NCBI RefSeq assembly: GCF_032818155.1
Contig: NZ_CP102589.1
Span: 916,001 to 980,000 of the forward strand
DNA length: 64,000 nucleotides
Source of the DNA: Niallia taxi
Lineage (GTDB): Bacteria; Bacillota; Bacilli; Bacillales; Cytobacillaceae
Reading direction: 5' to 3'
Part shown: positions 58,408 to 64,000 of the stretch, one piece after another
How the letters are laid out: every line of letters starts with the position of its first letter
Position numbering within the stretch: position 1 is the stretch's first letter
Program-made: the position numbers and the translations under genes
The notes under the pieces: model-generated
Told to the model about the DNA's origin: nothing
Databases searched by the model: none
Seen by the model: only the letters and a program-made list of their open reading frames with translations

Positions 58408-61017
58408 ATGATTATTGATATTGTATTAGTGTATGCCGCTGGCCGCGGTGGTTTAGAAGATGTTGTAGCTACAGTCAGCGAGGAACTGACAAAAAAAGGG
58501 CATAGGGTAAGGTTTTTTCAATCTTATCCTTCTCTAAATCCAGACTGGGAACAGGGTCTGCCTGAACTCTATTACTATGGAGAAATGGGAAACCTTGAAA
58601 GTGAAACACTGCAATCATTGTCCAAAGGATATGCTAATAAATTAAAAGAGGCAGGAAAGCCAGATATTGTCCTTGCGACACATGCACCAAGTATAAGTTA
58701 TATATGTCGTTCTGCTATTTCTAGTGTGGAAGGAAAGATGGCCCCAGTACTTTCATGGCTTCATGGCCCACCTGAATATTATGGAAATGAAAACATGTTA
58801 AGATACAGCGAAGCTCATCTTGCTATATCCTCTCAAATTGGCGAAAGCATAGGTAAAAATACTTTTGAAGGACAACCAGTTTATAATGTGGGAAATCCTG
58901 TCATTAGAAATGAGTTTGAGACGATAAATAGAAGTGAAGGAAGAACATTAGAGCTTCTTTATGTTGGAAGGCTTCATCAGCATCAAAAAAGGCTAGACAT
59001 TCTTTTTAAAGGACTAGAATTACTGGAAGCTGATTGGAGACTTCATTGCATAGGGGAAGGACCGGATGGAGATGAAATAAGAAACTTAGCAGATAAGCTG
59101 GGAATCAAGGATCAGATCCTGTTTCATGGCTGGCAGGAAAATCCATGGGATGTTGTAGAAGAAGTTTCTGCGCTAGTTATGAGCTCTGACTATGAAGGCC
59201 TTCCACTCGTTCTTATGGAAGCGCTTGGGAGAGGAATACCTGTTATTTCTACAAATTGCAGTGGTGCATCAGATATTATTAATGATGGGGAAAACGGTTG
59301 GATTTACCCAATTGGAGACTTCCATGCTCTTGCTAATATCCTTCAAAAAATCGGGGAAGATCAGAGCATATTGCCTTCTGTTGAAACATGTAAGGCAAGT
59401 GTTCAAAAGTTCCACTATTTAAAGGTTGTTGATAATATTGAGATGATTTTGAAGTATCATCATGAACTGTTTTTGCAGCAATCTGATAACAGGGTTTCTC
59501 ACATTGTAAAAGATAATTCCTATTGGAAATCTCAAGTTGTTAATAATATTCTTGATTCTGTTATTAATGGAATTGAATATTTAGGTACAACAAGGGAGAC
59601 TGTTATACAGGAAAAACTTGCGGATTATTTCTCACGAGAATTTATGGAACTTATTCAGCAGGATGACCAAATAGTAGACGATAAGGAAAAAGTGATAGCA
59701 TACGTTTGTTATCCTAAGGTTGACTTAATCGATTATACATTCATGAAGGCTAAAGTAAGCTTTCTGTTAGTTAATGATATTCAAGATGGGGATACTTCCA
59801 CTAAAGAAAAGCTGCATTATTCTGCAAGGCTTTTCAATGAAAATGGCAAATGGAAAATTTCAGAACTTATCTTAGCAGATGATTACCCGATTGAATCGCG
59901 TCCAAAAAAAGAGCGAAAACAAAAGGTACTCTTAGTAACTACTTCTAACAGCAGTTCTTCTAATACGGCTGCTTTATATAAAAATATGCCTAAACACATT
60001 TCAGATAGCTTTGAAGTGGAAATTACAGAGCAAAGACTGACAGATGAGTATTATCAAAAGGTCCTTGCTGCAGATATACTTGTACTGACAGAAGCGAATG
60101 TCATTTTTGATAAGGAACAAAATGTTCCAAACCAAACGATAATTGATTTATGGCATGGTTTTCCATTAAAGGCAATGGGACATGCAGATAGAAATGAAGC
60201 AGACCGAAACGCTGTGACAGAAAGATGGAAAAATATCGACTATGTTTGCTCATATTCAGATAAATTTAGTGAAATGATGACGCAATGTTTTAAAGTTGAT
60301 CCAGAAATATTCCAAATTACGGGAATGCCTCGAAATGATTTGTTAATAAATTCTCATCTTAATATAGATAAGTCTGTTCTGGAAAGATTATTCCAAATCA
60401 AAACAGAGGGTAAAAAGTTTATCATGTTTATGCCGACATATCGAAAGGCAGCTTTTAATAACAGACAGGATACAACATTGAATAGAAACCATTTTTTTGG
60501 ATTGGAAAGATTTAATTCAAATGAGTTTACTGCGTTTTTGAAAAAAAATAATTTGGAATTGATTGTAAAATTCCATCCAGTTGAAGAACAATATATGCTG
60601 AAAAATGGAATTGAACTAGGAGAACATGTTCATTTGTTGACACATGAAATGCTATTTGAAAATAATTTGGATATGTATGATGTTTTAGGCAAGTTCGATT
60701 TGCTGATGACAGATTATTCTTCTGTATACTTTGATTATTTGTTGATTGATAAACCAATTATTTTTCTTCCTATTGACGTAGAGCAGTATAAGACAACAAG
60801 AGGATTTATCTTAGGTGAATATGATAAGTGGACACCAGGAGCAAAAGTGACGACTCAGGAACAACTTCAGGAAGAAGTTCTAACAAACTTAAAAGACAGT
60901 GAGAAGTTTGCTGCAGAAAGAGCAAAGGTACGTGATATTGTTCATTATTATCAAGATGATGTTTCATCGTCCAGAGTTTGGGATTTCATAAAGCAAAGGG
61001 CCATTTCTAACAATTGA
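58408..61017 (+). CDS. Fusion of GT4 glycosyltransferase and CDP-glycerol:glycerophosphotransferase, candidate flagellin modification enzyme
   Basis: This 869-aa protein has three parts. Residues 1-~345 are a GT-B/GT4 glycosyltransferase (AAGRGGLEDVVATVSEELTKKGH; LLYVGRLHQHQKRLDIL; then SSDYEGLPLVLMEALGRGIPVISTNCSGASDII). Residues ~360-505 are a linker domain of NTF2-like appearance ending ARLFNENGKWKISELIL. Residues ~510-869 are a TagB/TagF-type glycerophosphotransferase: IDLWHGFPLKAMG with His583, GMPRNDLLI, FMPTYRKAAF, VKFHPVEEQY and DLLMTDYSSVYFDYLL with Asp769. All catalytic motifs of both halves are present. It lies between two GT2-TPR genes in the flagellin locus, so glycosyl plus glycerol-phosphate decoration of flagellin is inferred. 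The ATG follows AAAGGGG. Confidence 0.88.
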   Translation: MIIDIVLVYAAGRGGLEDVVATVSEELTKKGHRVRFFQSYPSLNPDWEQGLPELYYYGEMGNLESETLQSLSKGYANKLKEAGKPDIVLATHAPSISYICRSAISSVEGKMAPVLSWLHGPPEYYGNENMLRYSEAHLAISSQIGESIGKNTFEGQPVYNVGNPVIRNEFETINRSEGRTLELLYVGRLHQHQKRLDILFKGLELLEADWRLHCIGEGPDGDEIRNLADKLGIKDQILFHGWQENPWDVVEEVSALVMSSDYEGLPLVLMEALGRGIPVISTNCSGASDIINDGENGWIYPIGDFHALANILQKIGEDQSILPSVETCKASVQKFHYLKVVDNIEMILKYHHELFLQQSDNRVSHIVKDNSYWKSQVVNNILDSVINGIEYLGTTRETVIQEKLADYFSREFMELIQQDDQIVDDKEKVIAYVCYPKVDLIDYTFMKAKVSFLLVNDIQDGDTSTKEKLHYSARLFNENGKWKISELILADDYPIESRPKKERKQKVLLVTTSNSSSSNTAALYKNMPKHISDSFEVEITEQRLTDEYYQKVLAADILVLTEANVIFDKEQNVPNQTIIDLWHGFPLKAMGHADRNEADRNAVTERWKNIDYVCSYSDKFSEMMTQCFKVDPEIFQITGMPRNDLLINSHLNIDKSVLERLFQIKTEGKKFIMFMPTYRKAAFNNRQDTTLNRNHFFGLERFNSNEFTAFLKKNNLELIVKFHPVEEQYMLKNGIELGEHVHLLTHEMLFENNLDMYDVLGKFDLLMTDYSSVYFDYLLIDKPIIFLPIDVEQYKTTRGFILGEYDKWTPGAKVTTQEQLQEEVLTNLKDSEKFAAERAKVRDIVHYYQDDVSSSRVWDFIKQRAISNN

Positions 61018-61033
61018 AAGATTAGGTACTGAC

Positions 61034-62089
61034 ATGAAAATATCGTTAGCAATGATAGTCAAAAATGAAGAGAAATCAGTAACAAAATGTATTCTAAATG
61101 CAAAAAAAATAGTGGATGAAATTGTGGTAGTAGATACTGGATCTACAGATAGCACACTTAAGGTCTTGAAGGAGTTTTCTCACATAAATCTTTTTCGATT
61201 TCAGTGGGAAAACGATTTTTCAAAGGCCCGTAATTTTGCAATTGAACAATGCACGGGCGACTATATTCTAGTATTAGACGCAGACGAGTATGTAACATTC
61301 GGCAAAAGAAGTGAGCTTGAAAAAATAATGAAGCAACACCAAATTGGCAGGATGAAAATCGTCAGCAAATTTAAGAAAGACGGCCAAGTATATGAGGCAA
61401 GCTCGTATATCTCTAGGTTTTTTCCGAAAGAGGTTCGTTTCACTGGAGCTATTCATGAACAGCTTGAATCTAATTTGCCAAGAGTTGATATGAAGCTGAC
61501 TGTAGCTCATACTGGCTATTTGGATAAGGAAAAAGGCTCTAGAAATATACCGATTCTTCATCAAGAGCTTGAGAAGTATCCCAATGATGCCTACTACCAT
61601 TATCAACTTGGGAAGGAATACAGATTAAAACGAGAATTTCAACAATCTTGGCTGTACTTGATGAAGGCGTACAAGCTAGCGGATGATCGTTATGCCTATT
61701 ACAACCAGCTCATATTGGAGCTATTGCAAACAGGGAAGGAACTGGCTGATAAAGGCACCATCTCTGTAATTGTTGAAAACGAGATAAAGCTTAAACATGT
61801 TACAGATTTTCATTTTTATAAAGGGCTGTTTTATCTAGATTATTGCCTAAAGCACTTGGAAGAAGCGATAAACCTGCTTCCTAATATTGAAGCAAGCTTC
61901 CTGGAATGTATTGCGATTAGCAAGAAAAAGCATATCGAATATCTATCAGGAACGGCCAGCTTTCTAGCGCTTTACAATTTAGGCGTTTATTATGAAGCAA
62001 TTGGCGCTGTACCAAATGCTAAAAGGTATTATATGGAGTCTGCTAAACTTGGTTATGAACCAGCCAAGACACGGCTCTCCGCTATGTAA
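61034..62089 (+). CDS. GT2 glycosyltransferase with short TPR domain
   Basis: This 351-aa enzyme is related to the one at 56463. Its GT-A domain has KISLAMIVKNEEKSVTKCIL, EIVVVDTGSTDSTLK, FSKARNFAIEQCTGDYILVLDADEY and FTGAIHEQLES; the helical C-terminal part has YHYQLGKEYRLKREFQQSWLYLMKAYKL and a final TPR (FLALYNLGVYYEAIGAVPNAKRYYMESAKLG). It is half the size of the first GT2-TPR, with fewer repeats. It starts 16 bases after the fusion gene and is the last gene of the block. A strong terminator follows. It probably adds a further sugar to the same acceptor or to another flagellar protein; this is inference. Confidence 0.87.
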   Translation: MKISLAMIVKNEEKSVTKCILNAKKIVDEIVVVDTGSTDSTLKVLKEFSHINLFRFQWENDFSKARNFAIEQCTGDYILVLDADEYVTFGKRSELEKIMKQHQIGRMKIVSKFKKDGQVYEASSYISRFFPKEVRFTGAIHEQLESNLPRVDMKLTVAHTGYLDKEKGSRNIPILHQELEKYPNDAYYHYQLGKEYRLKREFQQSWLYLMKAYKLADDRYAYYNQLILELLQTGKELADKGTISVIVENEIKLKHVTDFHFYKGLFYLDYCLKHLEEAINLLPNIEASFLECIAISKKKHIEYLSGTASFLALYNLGVYYEAIGAVPNAKRYYMESAKLGYEPAKTRLSAM

Positions 62090-62095
62090 TTGGAA

Positions 62096-62141
62096 AGGGA
62101 AGGCAGTTTGGCATTTTTGTCGAACTGCCTTCCCTTTTTAT
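62096..62141 (+). terminator. Rho-independent terminator of the glycosyltransferase block
   Basis: GGGAAGGCAGTT...AACTGCCTTCCC strong stem followed by T5. Confidence 0.93.
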
Positions 62142-62167
62142 AAACACAGGAAAGAAGCCGCCGATAT
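62141..62167 (+). promoter_or_regulatory. Sigma-D promoter of flaG-fliD
   Basis: TAAA, 15 bases, GCCGATAT: a perfect match to the sigma-D consensus, 38 bases before flaG. Confidence 0.95.
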
Positions 62168-62204
62168 AATGGTGGTAGTATATATTTTTTAGGGGGAAAT
62201 GCCT

Positions 62205-62570
62205 ATGATAGAAAAGTATTCTTCAAATGGCGTCTATTCAGCTCAACAGCTCAAAACCAGTGAGAATATTGTGACGAAGGGTAACGATGCAACTACCGAA
62301 CCACAAGTAGAGGAGAATAAGGCTGTAAATCTTGTCGATAAGGAAAAAGAGAGAAAAAACCTAGAAGGCTTGATGGCCAGCTTAAATGATTTCATGCCTG
62401 CACACACATCCCTTAAATTCCAGCTTCATGATAAGCTGGAGGAGTATTATGTGCAAGTTATTGATGATCAAACAAAAGAGGTAATAAGAGAGATACCCTC
62501 AGAAAAGATGCTTGATATTCATGCTGCGATGAAAGAGTATTTGGGCTTAATGGTAGACAAAAAAATTTGA
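62205..62570 (+). CDS. flaG: Flagellar protein FlaG (YvyC)
   Basis: This is a 121-aa protein with a polar N-terminus (~40 residues) and the FlaG domain LEGLMASLNDFMPAHTSLKFQLHDKLEEYYVQVIDDQTKEVIREIPSEKMLDIHAAMKEYLGLM. The RxIPSEKMLD motif is diagnostic. FlaG proteins influence filament length and are encoded beside fliD. I prefer the ATG at 62205 because AGGGGG lies eight bases upstream; for the ATG at 62199 it would be only two bases away. It is the first gene after a perfect sigma-D promoter. Confidence 0.92.
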   Translation: MIEKYSSNGVYSAQQLKTSENIVTKGNDATTEPQVEENKAVNLVDKEKERKNLEGLMASLNDFMPAHTSLKFQLHDKLEEYYVQVIDDQTKEVIREIPSEKMLDIHAAMKEYLGLMVDKKI

Positions 62571-62576
62571 TGCATA

Positions 62577-62621
62577 CATTGACAGCATCTTTTGCATGTA
62601 TAGGAATAGATGCTGTCACCC
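62577..62621 (+). other. Hairpin between flaG and fliD
   Basis: TGACAGCATC...GATGCTGTCA stem without a following T-run. It is not a classic terminator and might protect or process the mRNA. Confidence 0.55.
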
Positions 62622-62803
62622 TAAAAAAACTACATTTGATTTTTTAAATAAACACCATTTATAAATAGGTAAAAAGTAAGATATCTTAATAAAATGTTAA
62701 AGGCTGAATAGGACTGGCCGATAATAATAGTAATCAATGATTATATTTAAAAAATAGCAACACACTATTGATTTAAATATAAAAAAAGTACGAGGTGAGG
62801 AAT

Positions 62804-64000
62804 TTGGTTTTAAGAATAGGCGGACTTGCAAGCGGCATGGATATCGACTCCTTAGTAGAACAGCTAATGACTGCGGAAAGAGTTCCGTTGGACAAGTTGA
62901 ATCAAAAGAAAACATATACAGAGTGGCAGCGAGACGACTATCGCGAAATGAACACCTTGCTACTGTCATTAGACACGCTAATGTCAGAAGGCGTCGCAAA
63001 GCAGTCGACATTTATTAAGAAGACGATTAATTCATCCAATTCAGATGCATTGGGTGTTAAAAATATAACGTCTACAGTTGATTTTTCAGGTTCCATACAA
63101 ATAGACAAGCTGGCAACTGCTGCTTCTATGCGAAGTGGAACAACCGCTGATGGAAAAACTGGTATTACAAACTACACTACAACTGGAACATTAGATTCTT
63201 ATAATATAACTGGAAGCAAAATAACAGTATCTGCTATTGATGCAAATGGAGTTATGTCTAGTAAAGATATAACATTTGATCCTAAAACAGATACGATGGA
63301 TTCACTTATTTCAAGAATAAATCAGCAATCAGGTGTGACAGCATTTTATGATCCGAATTCCAATCAAATTTCTTTTACTGCGAAAAATACTGGGGATATT
63401 AAAGACGGACCTGAAATCTCACTTAGTACTGACGGAACTTTGCTAGATGTTCTAAAGTTGGGTACGAGCAATACTGATACTACGCAAGGTGTTAATACTA
63501 ACGGAACAAATGCTGAATTTATATACAATGGTGTGGCGACAACAAGATCTTCCAACACCTTCCGCATCAACGGTGTTGAACTGACACTTAAACAAGTCAC
63601 AGAATCAGGCAAGCCAGTAACGTTCTCATCAACGGCTGATGTTGATTCTATTTATGACTCGATTAAAACCTTCGTGGATAAATATAACGAAATAATTGAC
63701 AAGATTAGCGATAAAATTGGGGAAACAAAATACAGGGACTATGCTCCGTTGTCTGATGCGCAAAAGAAAGAGATGACAGATGATGACATTGAAAAGTGGG
63801 AAGAAAAGGCGAAGAGTGGAACACTAAAAAATGATCAAATCCTTTCCAGTGTCTTAACTAAAATGCGTTCAAGTCTTGGCTCTATTGTGAACACAGGAGG
63901 AGCATTCAAAAGACTTTCTGATATTGGAATTTCCACTACAAACAACTATTTAGAAGGCGGCAAGCTGGAAATCAATGAAGACAAGCTAAAGGAAGCAATC
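62804..64000 (+). CDS. fliD: Flagellar filament cap protein FliD (3' end outside window)
   Basis: The reading frame is open from the TTG at 62804 to the last base, giving 399 residues of the cap protein that folds exported flagellin at the filament tip. The N-terminus LRIGGLASGMDIDSLVEQLMTAERVPLDKLNQKKTYTEWQRDDYREMN is unmistakable FliD. Later segments NTFRINGVELTLKQV, DSIKTFVDKYNEIIDKIS and LSDIGISTTNNYLEGGKLEINEDKLKEAI also fit. The start is TTG with CGAGGTGAGG upstream. It follows flaG and is presumably transcribed from the same sigma-D promoter. The missing C-terminus, and usually fliS and fliT, should follow beyond 64000. Confidence 0.95.
   Translation, partial: MVLRIGGLASGMDIDSLVEQLMTAERVPLDKLNQKKTYTEWQRDDYREMNTLLLSLDTLMSEGVAKQSTFIKKTINSSNSDALGVKNITSTVDFSGSIQIDKLATAASMRSGTTADGKTGITNYTTTGTLDSYNITGSKITVSAIDANGVMSSKDITFDPKTDTMDSLISRINQQSGVTAFYDPNSNQISFTAKNTGDIKDGPEISLSTDGTLLDVLKLGTSNTDTTQGVNTNGTNAEFIYNGVATTRSSNTFRINGVELTLKQVTESGKPVTFSSTADVDSIYDSIKTFVDKYNEIIDKISDKIGETKYRDYAPLSDAQKKEMTDDDIEKWEEKAKSGTLKNDQILSSVLTKMRSSLGSIVNTGGAFKRLSDIGISTTNNYLEGGKLEINEDKLKEAI

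Overview
The window comes from a low-GC, endospore-forming, flagellated Bacillaceae. The evidence is a Bacillus-type wall teichoic acid gene set (tagA, tagB, tagD, tagF, tagG, tagH, tagO), the order tagO - LCP gene - yvyE - degS - degU - fakB - comFA - comFC - yvyF - flgM - flgN - flgK - flgL - yviE - fliW - csrA - hag - flaG - fliD (essentially the B. subtilis order, without comFB), AGGAGG ribosome binding sites with frequent TTG/GTG starts, sigma-D promoters, and homologues of Sda and SinI. Species cannot be fixed from the sequence alone. No rRNA, tRNA, CRISPR array, prophage or transposase gene was seen.

Layout. 1-13.3 kb is metabolic and accessory: the end of an RpiR-type regulator, a VanZ protein, a tail-anchored protein of unknown function, a gamma-glutamyltransferase-like enzyme, an LCP ligase, an aldehyde dehydrogenase, an isochorismatase-like hydrolase, a chemoreceptor with a sigma-D promoter, a cupin and phosphoglucomutase PgcA. 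13.4-17 kb holds ssbB, a 54-aa protein, an orphan pair of peptide-type ABC permeases and a first gtaB. 17.2-36.7 kb is the cell-wall region: a cyclic-di-GMP-I riboswitch in front of a 51-aa SinI-like anti-repressor, tagA, galE, tagB-tagD, a second LCP gene, a second gtaB, a sigma-D-linked PA14-repeat autolysin, a TarS/GgaA-like glycosyltransferase, tagF, tagGH and tagO. Three copies of a dispersed intergenic repeat are scattered here. 36.7-46 kb carries a third LCP gene, yvyE, degSU, sda, fakB, the comF genes and yvyF. From 45.6 kb to the end is a late flagellar region.

The late flagellar region is the most unusual part. It has five intact tandem flagellin genes (types A-B-C-B-A) and the relic of a sixth. 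Each intact gene has its own sigma-D promoter and a leader hairpin that presents a consensus CsrA site. They are followed, with hardly any room for a promoter, by three genes: a GT2-TPR glycosyltransferase, an 869-aa fusion of a GT4 glycosyltransferase with a TagF-type CDP-glycerol:glycerophosphotransferase, and a second GT2-TPR glycosyltransferase. flaG and fliD come next. My central hypothesis is that this three-gene block decorates flagellin with a glycan carrying glycerol-phosphate (or a similar polyol phosphate), which is a teichoic-acid-like chemistry moved onto the flagellum.

How the parts connect. PgcA and GtaB make UDP-glucose. TagO, TagA, TagB and TagF build poly(glycerol-phosphate) from TagD-made CDP-glycerol. 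TagGH exports it and LCP proteins attach it to peptidoglycan. CsrA and FliW control flagellin translation. FlgM and sigma-D control late flagellar genes and probably the autolysin and the chemoreceptor. DegSU, c-di-GMP/SinI and Sda place the motile, biofilm and sporulation decisions in the same neighbourhood.
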